Assembly (NCBI GenBank): GCA_018806985.1
Contig: JADANN010000422.1
Span: 1,262,001-1,326,000, forward strand
Direction: 5' to 3'
Source: Angiostrongylus vasorum
Lineage: Eukaryota; Nematoda; Chromadorea; Rhabditida; Metastrongylidae
Length of the DNA: 64,000 nt
Shown: positions 45,782 through 57,538 of the stretch, in pieces
How positions within the stretch are numbered: the stretch's first letter is position 1
Layout of the letters: every line of letters begins with the position of its first letter
The notes under the pieces: model-generated
The model's input: the letters and a program-made list of their open reading frames with translations, nothing else
Databases searched by the model: none
What the model was told of the DNA's origin: nothing
Position numbers and translations under genes: made by a program

Positions 45782-45939
45782 CTATTTGAGCACTTTAGTT
45801 ATTCATGACTGCCAAACAGTACATTTTCGAAACCAAACAGTCATTTAATGTTTTTCCCAAATTTTCCTTTTAACAGATTATTGAAAAAGTAGGTCACAAA
45901 GTTGGTCATAAAAATTGGAAGTATCGTTCTACGGATCTC

Positions 45940-48900
45940 CCTCATATGAGGGATCCCGACAACCGGTCAGCCCCGAGGCGACGTGGCGCGTTCCCAGGTG
46001 GCGGATAGAGGGTGGATCCAGGGGACGGATTCTCTGTTTCTAATTTGACCCATACTTTCTGTATTTAAGAGGCGTATTCATGCATGTGTGTGTGGGTGCG
46101 CTCTAGTTTATGAAGATAGTATTCTACGAGTCAGTTCAGAAAAACGCCTGCGATCAAATGACAGGGAAGTGTATGGAGGCGGTTAGGAGTCGCCTCCAAC
46201 AAATAAGCTCCACGTCCGCTCTGAGAAAGGCTGGCAAGCTACCTGTGAGTATACCGAGCTTCCACGTTCAGATCCCAGCAAGCTATATGTGGGTATCAAA
46301 AAGCTAAAAACAGTAAAAGAAACGGGCCTCATTCCCCTGTCCCCGAAAGAGCTCCCAATTCGGCAGCGTTGGGTAGGACGAGTATGGAGAGGCTGCTAAA
46401 ATCTCAGGGCCAATGGAAGCTGCCTGGATCACGAAGAACTATGGTGGCGATCTGTACCTACAACGTACGTGCACTTGCATCCAAGTCCTCGATAGAAGAC
46501 TTGCTTATGCAAGCAAGAACTATAAGGAACGACGTCATCGGCCTTGCCGAGAGGAGAAGACGCCACCCATTCAACGTCGTCTATGACACCGAAGAAGAAC
46601 TGTTCCCCGGAACATGCGACAGTAGAGGAGTCGGCGGCGTCGGCGTTCACGTCAACACGAGTTTGCTGAACCGGACGTTTACGACCTTTCATCGGACGAA
46701 TCTTTTTAGATGTGGATCAGTACCATTCTACATGGGACCAGATCGTAGCCTCCTTCGTGCAAGATTCTTTTTGTTGCGGAAAGGAGAAAAGCCGCTAAAT
46801 TCAAAAACCGAAGTCCCAGAACCACCATGAACTGGGGGCTTATTCAATTCATTAGTCGGCTGTTGGGAAGATGCCGTTGCCGATAACATCGACGAAGAAT
46901 ACGATCGACTCACTCAACACCTCCACGTTAGCGCTATGAAAGCTGGAAGTTCGAAAGTCACCAAGAGACGTTTGTTTCTAGAAATACTCCAGCTAATACG
47001 AAAGGGTGGAATCGCACGAGTTGCAGGCAACTGCGAACTAATGTTCGAACTTGCAAAACAATGCAGACGTGCGATAAAAGAAGATGTTAAAGAGAGAACA
47101 GCAGCAGTAATGGTCGAAGCTGCAGAGGCAGGGGAAAAGCAGTCGCAAAGCCCACCGAAGCTTCGCCAATTACAAGACCAAGACGATTGCACTCGGACGC
47201 CCAGACAGAACAGTTACAGTGTCCAGAAAGGCAATGGAGAAAATCACTAACGAATACTATTCAGATCTCTTCGATGGCCACGTCCACCTCCAACATACGA
47301 AATAAAGGAGGATGGATATGTTGTACCACCGGTTCTCCCTTCCGAAATCCGACATGCAATTTCGCCGGTGAAAAAATCGAACAGCACCAGTTCCGGAGAG
47401 GATAAGATCAGAACACTTGAAGAGCCTTCCGCCAATCCTCGTAAACACACTGGCTCGGCTCTTCATACGTTACCTGTCTGAATGTAAGGTCCCCACTCAG
47501 TGGAAGACCAGCAAGACCGTGTTATTGTTCAAGAAGGGTGCCCTACACGATATCGGCAACTTTCTCCCAATCTGCTTGCTGTTTGTTGTCTACAAAGTTT
47601 TCACTCGAGTCATCCTAAACAGGATTGACAGAACACTGGACGAAGGACAGCCATGTGAGCAAGCAGTGTTTCGAAAAGGATTTAGTACGAAGGACCACAT
47701 CCACACGAAAACAAGGCTCATTAAAGTATCGCGAGAGTGCAAAAGATCGCTCTGCCTCACTTTCATTGATTTAAAGAAGGCCTTTGACTCAATTGAGATA
47801 GAAGCAGTCATGGAAGCCCTTGATAGTCAAGAAGTCCCTATTCAGTACATAAAGATTCTTCGTGAGTTGTACAAAAAATTTCACAACCAAGATATCACCA
47901 TTCAACAACGATATTAACATTGACGTCGAATGAGGGATTAGGCAAGGCGATACCATCTCGCCAAAATTATTCACCGCCATCCTCCAGAACGTCATGCGAA
48001 CGTTGGAATGGGATAATATGGGAGTGAAAATCGATGGCCGGCGGTTACACGATTTTCGCTTTCCTGATGACATCGTCCTTATAACACCGAACATTAGCCA
48101 AGCGGAACGTAAGCTTGCCGACTTTGATAAAGCCTGTGGAAAGATTGGTCTTCGATTAAACCTCACAAAAACGATGTTCAAGAAGAACGGATTGGTTTCC
48201 TACGCCCCATTCACGCTCAACGGAACGAATATCTCCGAATGCTCCAGTTATGTCAAGCTAGGTCGGGAAATCAATATGATGAACGACTTAGCTCCAGAGC
48301 TGAGCAGAAGGAAACCAGCGGCTAGGGGTGCTTTCAAGAGCATCGAGGATGTAGTGAAGAGAAGAAGGAACACCGACTCCGTGCCCACCTTTTCGACTCA
48401 ACGGTACTTCCTGCCCTAAGGTATGCTTCAGAAACGTGGTCGCTGCGTAAGCAGGATGAAAGATTACTCAGCGTTGTTGAACGCGCAATCGAAAAGGGCG
48501 ATGCTAGAGAATCCCATTTCACAGAAGTAAGGGATGGGATCCGAACCTCCGACCTGCGTTAACGATCAAGAATCAAAGATGCCGTTCTGTACACCAAACA
48601 GTGGAAGATGGTGGGGCGAACACGTAATGCGTATGAATGACAACCGATGGACATTAGCCGTTAGTGACTGGATTCCTCTGGATGTCAAACGTACTGCAGG
48701 AAGACCACCGACCCGAATGTCAGAGTTCTTCACGAAGAACCTAGAAGAAAGATATGATGTTCGATGAGTTCCTAGAGCGAGCAGAACCCACTGGGCTACA
48801 CTTGCACTCTACAGGGAAAAATGGAGGATTTGCTGGAGCACTCTCGAGTCACTTTACGATCAACGGGATTACAGCTGGTACAGATGATCATCAAAAGGTC

Positions 48901-48940
48901 ACACTAGTCAGAATTATCGCATCCATTCCCTTCTAATATT
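45940..48940 (+). pseudogene. RTE-A non-LTR retrotransposon, fullest copy (EN and RT)
   Basis: A 5' noncoding region (GAGGGATCCCGACAACCGG) precedes an APE-type endonuclease start at 46369: [20 protein letters not shown] and [16 protein letters not shown]. The C-terminal half of the nuclease is missing, and a linker frame follows at 46936. RT begins at 47417 (PPILVNTLARLFIRYLSECK), then TVLLFKKG, FIDLKKAFDSIEIEAVMEAL, and VKIDGRRLHDFRFPDDIVLI, where the catalytic FADD is FPDD. KAARGAFKSIEDVVK-like and GRPPTRMSEFFTKNLEERYD blocks end near 48930. In-frame stops and shifts make it inactive. Confidence 0.85.
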
Positions 48941-49062
48941 GTCTACAGCTTTTTACTGCAACAATTGTATACTATGTTTTCGCTATAGAATGACAAAACT
49001 AATTAAGAAGAAGCTGATACTCTGTTGTAAATTGAATGCAGGGTTTCAAGAACGCAATAGCG

Positions 49063-49455
49063 AAGTCCCTCCAAACGGTTTACCTCCTCGTCGTGGCTGG
49101 GAGGTGTTCCTGGGTGTCGGGCTGCAATGTACAGCAGCGGAATTCATCCGCTCGGCAGGGCCTTCCAAGCTGAGAAGGAGTACGGCGTTTCCATCAGGAA
49201 GCCTAGCTAAGAGTAAACCAACACCAGGATCCACCACCGTCTTGATATTAAAGTGGCATGGTGGCAAGTCTTTCTCTGCACAAGGGCGGTTACTGTTTTT
49301 GGTGGTGAAGACCTGGGGCAGACTTTGGCCAGGCTGACTTCGGAACTCTAGGAAAACACAATGGTTAAACCAGCTAAACTCCGAAAAATTGGAGAGTATG
49401 CTGGAGCCCGCACAACGAGTGGGTATGGGTCGGGTCGTCCGAGTATCCAAGTTAG
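49063..49455 (+). repeat. RepA copy 7
   Basis: CCAAACGGTTTACCTCCTCG head, TGGCTGGGAGGTG A-box-like word, AGGATCCACCACCGTC block, tail GGTCCGAGTATCCAAG. Confidence 0.7.
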
Positions 49456-50150
49456 TAGTAACGATGTTAGTTCCTATGATCCACTTTTTACTGCTTACAA
49501 CTTAAAATCGGTTGTCTTGCTTATTTTACGTGCTATAGTTTGTCAAATTTTCATTTCCTTCTCAGTTCTTCTTCTGATATCAACTACTGTTCATTCGGAA
49601 AATCGATTAGTTTTTGGCCAGGTGTTGATGCTTTGGCGTCAAAACTGTTCGTATCACACCTAATGGATTTCTTGGATGACCTGTCCTAACAGGCAGTGCA
49701 GGATTCTTTCATAAGTTTCAGCCCTCATCCATAGAAATAATTGGATTCGAATGCTAATTCGGCTCCAGCTCAATGACTTCTACTTTGTTCTTTTGACCTA
49801 TTTAGTGAATGCTTATAAATTGCCGTTTTTCTTAAAATTGTAGGATGACTATGTGAAAGCCCTCCCAGTTCTTCACTGGAAGAAGGCGCTGTGTTTTGTT
49901 AATCGGCTGAAGTTTGTTGCCCAAGACAATCTGATTCTTCTATGACGGCAGCAATACGAGGTAGTACTGAATGTTGTGGTCATTGGATGAGCCGACTGAG
50001 GAAAATATAATCTGTATTGTATTCAGTTAACACACTCGCCACTGAACTGTTAGAAGATGAGAACTTCACGGAAAGATTTATAAAAGAGACTTTCTTTTGT
50101 CACGCTAAAGGTATATACATCTTCTCATGAAATATCCTCTGAGCTTAGAC
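49456..50150. other. no supported gene
   Basis: A plus-strand run after an acceptor-like AAATTGTAG at 49843 (DDYVKALPVLHWKKALCFVN, stop at ~49945) could be a terminal exon, but no partner or family is visible. Otherwise AT-rich. Confidence 0.25.
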
Positions 50151-50153
50151 CTT

Positions 50154-50373
50154 CTAAAGTCCTTCGCAAAGTCTAAAGTGAATTTCAAATTCCTCAAATT
50201 CGGAAAACAATTCATTGCCATAGGAGTTTGTGCAGAGCATACGACAAATCTCCACTGCGGTTAATAACAGTGTGAAAGAAAAATATTTACAACACATCTT
50301 GCAACATCTGAAGAGATCTATTAAATCATTAAGAATTCGTCCTCTCTCAACGACGATACCCGTTTCGTAGTGA
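50154..50373 (-). CDS. candidate terminal exon, unrecognised
   Basis: A strong acceptor (CCTTGAGTTTCAG) at 50374 opens a 73-codon minus-strand run to TAG at 50154: HYETGIVVERGRILNDLIDL ... CCKMCCKYFSFTLLLTAVEI ... SEFEEFEIHFRLCEGL. The composition is coding-like. It contains a Cys cluster and a hydrophobic stretch. No family recognised. It could be the end of a minus-strand gene whose other exons lie to the right, or a chance frame. Confidence 0.3.
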
Positions 50374-50709
50374 CTGAAACTCAAGGACTACTCCAAAACC
50401 GTAGAACAAATACGTAAACCATTTAATGTAAGTGGTTCAACCATCTAGATACAGGTATCTTATAAAGCCTAGGAATTCCTGTATTAAACTGTCATTTGTT
50501 TCATGAGAAACGTTAGCGGATCAGTTTGCGATGAAGGTTTTTCCGATGACCATTATCTGAAAAGACTTTTAATATTGTGTGTCATACATATGTATCATAT
50601 GAATAAGTTCATTCATAATTTAAACTCATAAAATTTCTTACAAACCCAGCTACCTAACATTAATGTGTTCCTGAATTACCACCGGTGCTTTTAATCAAAC
50701 AGGACACAT

Positions 50710-51280
50710 GTAATGGAGTCATTCGATGTTACCTTAGTTTATGCTGACGCATCCAATGACTCCGAAGTACAAGCCGTTCTCAAGCTGCTCACAGAACATG
50801 AAGAGATCACAAATATATATGGCTTATCGATCCAACAACTAATGGTTCTTTTAAAAACAGTATCGTTGTTATTCAATCTTTACGTAGTCGGGAAGATATT
50901 TCGTTTAGATCATAAGGTTAGCCATAGGACAGTGATTATCGCCAAGCCTTGCCATCGGCTTTATGTCAAACTTGGCAGCTCCAGTTCTCGACCACCGATC
51001 TTTGCTTTATTGTCGATACCCAGACGACTGCTTCAGTGTACATTCCACACATGAGTTGGACAACTTTTTTAAAGTTTTTTAAACAGAGAGGTTATAAAAA
51101 GCTTGTGGGAGAAAAGCCTAACGAGAAATGGAATTCATTTTCAAATATCCAAACAAAATTTTAGAAGGCGATTGCATCATAAATTGGAATCCGAAACAAA
51201 GCGTCCTTTACACATAAAAAGCGCTTATCAAAAACATGTGCCGTACTGCCAGAAGCGTGTGTACAGCAAAAAGAGGAAAT
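50710..51280 (+). pseudogene. Penelope-like element reverse transcriptase, degenerate
   Basis: 50713 onward reads SFDVTLVYADASNDSEVQAV, NIYGLSIQQLMVLLKT, then, in a shifted frame from ~50915, RLAIGQ-stop-LSPSLAIGFMSNLAAPVLD and SLLYCRYPDDCFSVHS. These are the Penelope RT landmarks: G-AMGQ-L-P-LA--FM and the Y-DDC palm (here YPDDC). Stops and frameshifts show it is dead. The endonuclease domain follows on the same strand. Confidence 0.7.
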
Positions 51281-51469
51281 GAAGGAGTCGTTACACGAAA
51301 AATGGCCTTCTCGAATGGCTACAAAGCAGCAGCCACTGGTGTTTAATCAAAACGTAGGTGATGCCCCAAAACATTATCTTAAAAGAAAAATGTTCCCTTT
51401 AAGCTATCTTTCATTTCTTATAAAAAAGTGGTCGTGGGAATGTTTCGGGGAATTCATCACTTAATATTC

Positions 51470-51700
51470 TACGCCGTCAATATTACGCATCGCCTGTGTG
51501 ATCTGTCCTATTGGCACAGAAGGAGATTGCATGAGTTCAGGTACAATCTACTTACCTGATCTCATGCAACGCATACGGTTATAATTAGAAACATTGTTAT
51601 TGACAAAATTATGATTGGCGGAACAGGAACGCCGCTGTGTGTCGGCAAAAAGAACATCTAGACTGGAAACAGAACACAAAAGCACGACAATGAAGATTTA
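51470..51700 (+). pseudogene. Penelope endonuclease, partial extra copy
   Basis: Contains CVICPIGTEGDCMSSGTIYL and, after indels, a GTPLCVG-type remnant and the KAQKHDNED-like end. It repeats the Cys-rich and GIY-YIG region of the better ORF that starts 200 bp downstream. Suggests tandem or nested Penelope copies. Confidence 0.6.
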
Positions 51701-51703
51701 TAA

Positions 51704-52531
51704 GTGACTCCCACAATCCTGGAGCAGGATTCAAAAATAATGAACAAAACTCACGATCACATTTACTTTACGACTTTTATTCGAGCGTTTTTTTTTGATC
51801 TTGGTCATTTCCATTCGTCACCTCACCAAACATCATACTGGTGGGTGGTCTCAATCTTTCAAAACAGAAACGTAAAGTTAATTAAGCTACCCTTCATATC
51901 AAATGAAGTAAGTTACGCCATTAAGAGATGCTTAAGAAAAAGTGGTCTTGAAAATTATGTAACGAGTATTGACATCCCACCCAATACCCTACGCCTTCAG
52001 TTAGTTCGCAACCGTCTCTATGATCGTTTGTGCAGCTCAGAAAACTGTATGATCTGTCCTAACAGGAGAGACGGGGATTGCATGAGTTCAGGTATAATAT
52101 ACTTGATCTCATGTAACGCATGCGGTGAGGAATATATTGGGGAAACGGGTAGACCACTTTGTGTCCGCATAAAGGAACATCTAAATGGGAAAGTTAAAAT
52201 TCGTCAAAACACTCCTCTAGGTACGCATGGGGCACAAAAGCACAACGACGATGATTTTGAAGTGACTGTGTGGATCTTAGCGCAGGAGTCGAAAAGATCA
52301 ACGCGCAAAACTCTTGAAGCGTTTTGGATAAATTTCAATAATCCAAAGATGAACTGGAAAGACGAATGCCTCACTATCACATGTGACCTGGCGCCCTATT
52401 TCAAAATGATATTTTCACTCCGGGGTGTGTCTTGCTCGCGACCCCACGTGAACAACGCGTTTGCTAGTCCGACTCGTAACATCACGGCGAGTAGCCTTTC
52501 TGATCAATATGGAGTCTATTTAGAAGTTTGA
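51704..52531 (+). CDS. Penelope-like element GIY-YIG endonuclease ORF
   Basis: A 275-codon open frame, the longest clean frame in the window. The N-terminal ~65 residues are not obviously part of the element. Then PFISNEVSYAIKRCLRKS, the Cys-rich NCMICPNRRDGDCMSS, and GIIYLISCNACGEEYIGETG followed by RPLCVRIKEHLN. These are the signature of the Penelope-type GIY-YIG nuclease (CxxC before the YIG, then R and EH). RKTLEAFWINFNNPKM and a tail to the stop at 52531 follow. In the family this domain nicks the target DNA for retrotransposition. The RT upstream is broken, so only the nuclease part is preserved. RTE-B begins ~80 bp downstream. Confidence 0.8.
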   Translation: MTPTILEQDSKIMNKTHDHIYFTTFIRAFFFDLGHFHSSPHQTSYWWVVSIFQNRNVKLIKLPFISNEVSYAIKRCLRKSGLENYVTSIDIPPNTLRLQLVRNRLYDRLCSSENCMICPNRRDGDCMSSGIIYLISCNACGEEYIGETGRPLCVRIKEHLNGKVKIRQNTPLGTHGAQKHNDDDFEVTVWILAQESKRSTRKTLEAFWINFNNPKMNWKDECLTITCDLAPYFKMIFSLRGVSCSRPHVNNAFASPTRNITASSLSDQYGVYLEV

Positions 52532-52609
52532 TCTTCATTAGTACTTTAGCTACTTTATCTATATTCTTTATCTATCTATTTGTCTTTACTTTATATATAG
52601 GGATTCACT

Positions 52610-55600
52610 TCTACATCGTCCTTGAGCGGTCGGTCAGTTTTTCATTCCTACTTTCGTTTCTCATTTCGGTTTTAACATCTCTTCGAATCAACTAGTAGGA
52701 AGACCGAGTCCACGTCGTGGTGAAGACCTGGATACGCCCTTGCAAGGTTAAGGCAGGACTTCAGGGAGGACCAAGTTGTACGACCAGCAAAAGGCCAGCT
52801 TCAGTACCCGGCACACTGGGTGCTGCCGTCTATGACGTCAGGCAGTGAGACGACCGGTGAGAGGCAAGAAAATCTCTCGGGTTACACAGGACGTCATTGG
52901 AATCGGATCTGACGAACACACACACAACACACCATGGAGATTGTTTCTTCCTATGCACGTATAATACCAGAAAACTTCCCACAGACGCTGATCTTCACGC
53001 CTTTCTTGTAGCCGCAGATCGCATTAAATTTCATGTGATCGCATTACAAGAAACAAAAGTCAAGAAGACCGACATGCGCCAACTAAACAACGGGACCTTT
53101 GTGATCCGTGGAGAAAAGGTCCCGTCACGAAATGTCGGCGGCGCAGGCTTTGTCGTAAACCCGTCCATTGCCCATCTCGTCGACTCATACGAGATCCTTT
53201 CCTTCGCTTAGCCGTCCTCCGTCTTCAACTGTCGCATCATAAGAAGATCACTATCATCAACTGCTACTCACCGACCGAAGCAGCTGATGAGTACGAGTTA
53301 AATGCGTTCTACTCTCAGTTGGAGGAAGTCATCCGCAATGATAAAGCATATAATAAAATTGCTGTCGAAGACTTCAACGCCAGAATAGAAAAGGCCAACT
53401 AGAGCGAATACAGATCGAAAATTTTGGATTAGGAGAAAAAAATGCAATGGAAACGTCTCGCAGGACTCCTGTCCGCAGCATGTCTTTTCCATGGAAACTT
53501 GTTTTCCAGAAGAAAGAAAGCCGCCGCTGGACATAGGAGTCTACCAAAGTCATGACTCATGCGGCGATGGACCATATTCTGACAAACAGAAGATGGTGCC
53601 TACTTGACCACATCGGTAGTCCCGTCGTTCAGTACTACTTCCGATCACCGCCTTCTTGGCGCAAAGATTCGATTCAGCCGCAAGCTGGTAAAGAACTCTC
53701 TTCATCGACTACGAAGAAAAAAGTTTAGCTGTGTACGACGAGAACATGACGATGTCCTATCCAAATGTGATTGGCAGATTAAAGAGGACCCGACCGAAGA
53801 CTACGAGCTGCTTGTCGAAGGACTGAAAAGCTGTGCCTGTTCCTCAAGCAAGAAGATCGGATTGCATCTCCATCACTACTAAGGAGTTGTTCGAAAAAGA
53901 GAAGGAAACTGAAGCTTGACCCTACAGCAACACGTTTGGCATGGGTAGTAATAAATGCAAGCTGCAGAAGAGCCTTGCAGGAAGATCTACAACGGTACAA
54001 GCAGAAGAAAGTACTGGAAGCATCAGAGAAAAGAAGGAGTATGAAAAAATGCCGTCGGGACTTGTGTCATTATAATGTTCCGCTGAAAGCCCTGATGAAC
54101 GAAGATGGGATCGTCAAATTTTGCAGCCATGATATGGAATTAATTACGGAAACGTTCTACACCATCCTTTTCCCATCCTTTTCCGTTCCACAATCCCCCG
54201 TCCCGGACCCTAATATCTCCGCTGGAGAAAAACCACCTGGATTTCTTCCGTCGAAGGTTCGAGTTGCCATAGAAAGCGTGAAAAAGAGGCACAGCTCCAG
54301 CACCAGACAATGTCACCGCCGATTTCCTTAGAGCTTACTTACTTACTTACTTGGACTCTTGGACGGTCCGCCTTCACGAGCTGTGTGGACCCCAGCACAT
54401 ATGCCATTCGTTCCTTTCTCTCGCAATCGCAGTCAATGGTGGTGGTCTTGTTCTAGCATGGTAGCGCGTGCTAGTCTCGTACCGTCTCCATAAAGCTGGA
54501 GGCCACAATTTACATGTACTTCTCGCAAATCATATGACAGTCTACTTCAAAAGAAAAAAATCCAAGACCAGTGCAGGACGTCACGCACGGTTTTCCTGCC
54601 CAAGAAAGGACAGCAAAGAAATCTTCGTAACTATCGTCCCATATGCTTGAGTGTGCTCTACAAGCTCTTCGCGAAGATTATGCTCTCGCGCATATCAAGG
54701 ACATTGGATGAGGCGCAATCAGTCGAGCAAGCAGGATTTTGAAAAGGATTTCGCTCCATGGACCACATCCAGACCGTGTCCAGGGTCATCGAAATTTGTC
54801 GGGAATACCACTTGCCTCTAGTCCTAACCTTTGCCGACTATGAAAAAAGCGTTTGACCATGTCGAAACGAATGCAATCCTATCAGTGCTCGTCGGCGGAG
54901 TGGACCCGTCCTACATAAGAACTCTCTCCGACTGTTATGGGAACTGCACTACGCAAATACAGCTTTTCCATCGACCTCTTACCATACCCACAGGAAAAGG
55001 GGTTCGACAGGACGACACAATATAGCCAAAGCTGTTCAGTGCTGCATTCCAGTGGATAATGAAGTCACTCGATTAGGATGAGATTGATGGAAAATTCCTA
55101 TCAAACCTTCGTTTTGCCGAGACATTGCCATCTTCTCGAGAAGTACTAGCGAAGCAGAGATGATGATCAACGAGCTTAACGAAACGGGGGAAAAAGATCG
55201 GACTGCCCATAGATCGGAAGAAGACCTAGTTCATGAAAAAACCCATGGTGCGGAAGGCGGAAAAATTGAATTGGATGGCTCTCTCATTGTAGAGACCACC
55301 TCGTACGTATACCTTGGGCGATCAATGAACATGGAAGAAAACATGAAGGGGGAAATAGATAGAAGAAGGAGAGCAGCTTGGGCTGCATTCGGGCCTCTCA
55401 AAGAAGCCACCGTCCAACTGAAGGACCCGAAAATCCGCGCTCATCTCTTCGATTCTACGGTCTTTCCTGCGCTCCATTATGCTGCAGGGACATGGGTTGA
55501 TACTTCAGCCATGTCAAGAATGCTTTGGACTACTCACAGAGCGCTTAAGTGATGTCTTCCCAAATATAACCGGCACTCTCAATATCTAGCCGGAAAGCGA

Positions 55601-55998
55601 AGATCTGACCTTCGAAATCTGTCACATCCTCGAGATCTAGGAGATTATATATCGACAGCGAAACATAGATGGGCTGGTCACATAATGAGAAGAACAGACG
55701 GCAGATGGACGAAAAGAACAGTAGAGTGGATTCCAGGAGAATGCAAATGGATTCCAAGAGAATGTAAACGTCCCTCAGGACGACCACCTACACGTTAGGC
55801 GAACGTGCTCGTAAACAAAGTTAATCATCTGTACCCGCAGCTGTAGTTTTTTCACAGATCACGGTATGAGACTCGCACGCGCTACCATGCTCGAACAAGA
55901 CCACCACCATTGACTACGATTGCAAGAGAATGGAACGAATGGCATATGTGCTGCTGTTCGTACAGCTCGTGAAGGCGGACCGTCCAAGTATCCAAGGA
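52610..55998 (+). pseudogene. RTE-B non-LTR retrotransposon, copy 2
   Basis: Matches the minus-strand copy at 25443-28675 from CTTCTACATCGTCCT to the 3' end GACCGTCCAAGTATCCAAGG. Endonuclease at 52897-53211 ([33 protein letters not shown]). RT N-region at 53936 (ASCRRALQEDLQRYKQKK). Palm near 54820-55020, where the DYEKAFD block is frameshifted and RQDDTI is followed by a stop. C-terminal block at 55160-55552 (TSYVYLGRSMNMEEN, FGPLKEATVQLKDPKIRAHL) and AKHRWAGHIMRRTDG near 55660. A 150-bp antisense RTE-B tail is inserted at 54336. Not autonomous. Confidence 0.85.
54336..54485 (-). mobile_element. 5'-truncated RTE-B tail nested inside RTE-B copy 2
   Basis: The run TTACTTACTTACTTGG at 54336 is the tail of an RTE-B 3' end in the opposite direction, followed by GGACGGTCCGCCTTCACGAG and TGGTGGTGGTCTTG to ~54485. 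In the other RTE-B copy the host sequence is continuous across this point (TTAGAGCTAGAAGCTACAG), so it is a clean insertion of the last ~150 bp only. Confidence 0.75.
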
Positions 55999-56060
55999 GG
56001 TAAATACTTTGGTCTTTTTTCCAACGAATAAATAAAGTATTCTTGTATAAAATACGTGCA

Positions 56061-56096
56061 GGCTCTAAGGAAGACGAAGTCGCCGAAACGTCAGCC
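56061..56096 (+). ncRNA. hammerhead-like motif after the RTE-B insertion
   Basis: GGCT, CTAAGGA (one change from CTGANGA), stem II region GACGAAGTC, GAAACGTC intact, AGCC. Stem I is a perfect GGCT/AGCC pair. CAACAACACCAAC-rich sequence and AACCTCGTATCAGC follow, as beyond 7426. Probably the 3' end of the Penelope-like element whose body ends at 52531. Confidence 0.5.
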
Positions 56097-56169
56097 GTCG
56101 ACCAACAACACCAACAAAAACGACAACGACAACGAAGACCTATAGCAACCTCGTATCAGCTAAACAAGA

Positions 56170-56890
56170 TCAGTTAATGAGATCATGTAAATAAATACAT
56201 CAACGTGATTAAAATACTTGAAGAGGTAGTTGCTTTATTCCTAGAAACAGTGTAATGGGGCAAATAACTTTCTGCAATTCGACAAAATGAAGCAGACAAA
56301 CGTTGCTGATAAACCGCTCTAAACAAAATGTAACTCTTCAGACTTTACTTCATGTGTTACATTCTTTCAGCGTTAATGTTAATATTCTCAAAAAAGTTCA
56401 TATCTTAAATTGAAGTAACAGCGATTCTGTCTTTTAACACTCCCTACAGATTTAGCGCCTCATCACCTAGAAAAAGAATGTTTTTTTGTGTGTCGAACGA
56501 TGGTGCCCAACAGTAAATTTATTCTTCCGAAATTTGCCATAGCTGATGAGTCGGACACTTCCATCCAGAAGCCGGACTAACAGTAAACATATCCCAAAAA
56601 ATTATTGCCATCTTGAGCGGGTTAAGTTACACAGCATAAGACGTCGTAACCATTTAAGTGCACATTTAAGTTCTTAGGAAGATTCAACGTCCTATTACAA
56701 TTATCTTGGAACCCTAGAAAAAGGTCTTTCCAGACCAGCGACATACTAGTCAAACGAAATGATGCTGGATCTCTCACAATTTTTTGTGGGGACAGGTCAT
56801 GGAAGATTCCATAACAGGGCACTACTATGCACGACAAAACGTTTGGTTTAGAAAAGGATACTTTTTTCGACGATTCCTAGAGTCCTACCT
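56170..56890. other. no supported gene; eroded RepA scrap
   Basis: 56535-56592 (+) resembles the RepA middle (GAGTCGGACACTTCCATCC, GACTAACAGTAAAC), a tenth, badly eroded copy. The minus-strand frame 56837-56622 has no recognisable domain. Confidence 0.35.
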
Positions 56891-56892
56891 AC

Positions 56893-57021
56893 CTTTGGAC
56901 TCGCGTCGAGAACCTTGACGAGGACGTACGATGTCCAATGGTTGTTTAACTTCCCCTTTGACTTCAAGCGTGTTCGAGGGTGTAGTCGTTGCCGCTTCAT
57001 ATTCAGGCTTCGCGAGGTGTT
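56893..57021 (-). CDS. candidate internal exon, unrecognised
   Basis: A 129-nt segment lies between a good acceptor (TCTGTTTGTTCAG) and a GTAGGT donor on the minus strand. One frame gives a natural-looking EHLAKPEYEAATTTPSNTLE and VKGEVKQPLDIVRPRQGSRR (the initial G of GAA from the previous exon). A second frame is also open but basic and less likely. No neighbouring exon with matching phase was found, and no family is recognised. Confidence 0.35.
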
Positions 57022-57218
57022 CTGAACAAACAGAGCTTTACAAGAATAAGAGGATTATCAAATAGAAAGATCAATAATTTCTTCCGCTAAAAGTACTTCC
57101 ACAAGCTTTACAAGCTTATAAGTTTGAAAACGGATTTCGATTTAACCTCTAACTGAATAACCAACAATATTTCGTTCTGTTCATGAGCTTATACAAGGTT
57201 TTCATAAAACTTTTAGTT

Positions 57219-57254
57219 GGCTGAAAATTCGACGTCTTCGTCTTCTTCAGAGCC
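57219..57254 (-). ncRNA. hammerhead-like motif
   Basis: Minus strand: GGCT, CTGAAGA (consensus box), stem II GACG-AAGA-CGTC, GAATTTTC (core mutated from GAAACGTC), AGCC. Stem I pairs perfectly. Confidence 0.5.
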
Positions 57255-57501
57255 GATGATCAGATTCGATGGTTTACAGTCGTCAGTCTACGCTACGTGG
57301 TTCTTCGCCGTCACATCTATTCTAGTCTTCAAGAGTGGAGTACCGCACGAATGAAGTTAACTCACTCAGCAGTGACGTTTAATGCTGTCGTTGATTGACT
57401 TATTTCCCGCTGATAATGACTAGTTTTCCAACAAGCAATCCATAGTACAGCAGCAGGTACTAGATCACCCTGCACCGTAGATGATCGACTCGAATGATTC
57501 C

Positions 57502-57538
57502 GGCCCTGAATAAGGCGAAGGGGGACGAAACGCTGGCC
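57502..57538 (+). ncRNA. hammerhead-like motif
   Basis: GGCC, CTGAATA, a poor stem II, GAAACGCT, GGCC. The flanking GGCC/GGCC pair keeps stem I although its sequence differs from the usual GGCT/AGCC, a compensatory change. Confidence 0.5.
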
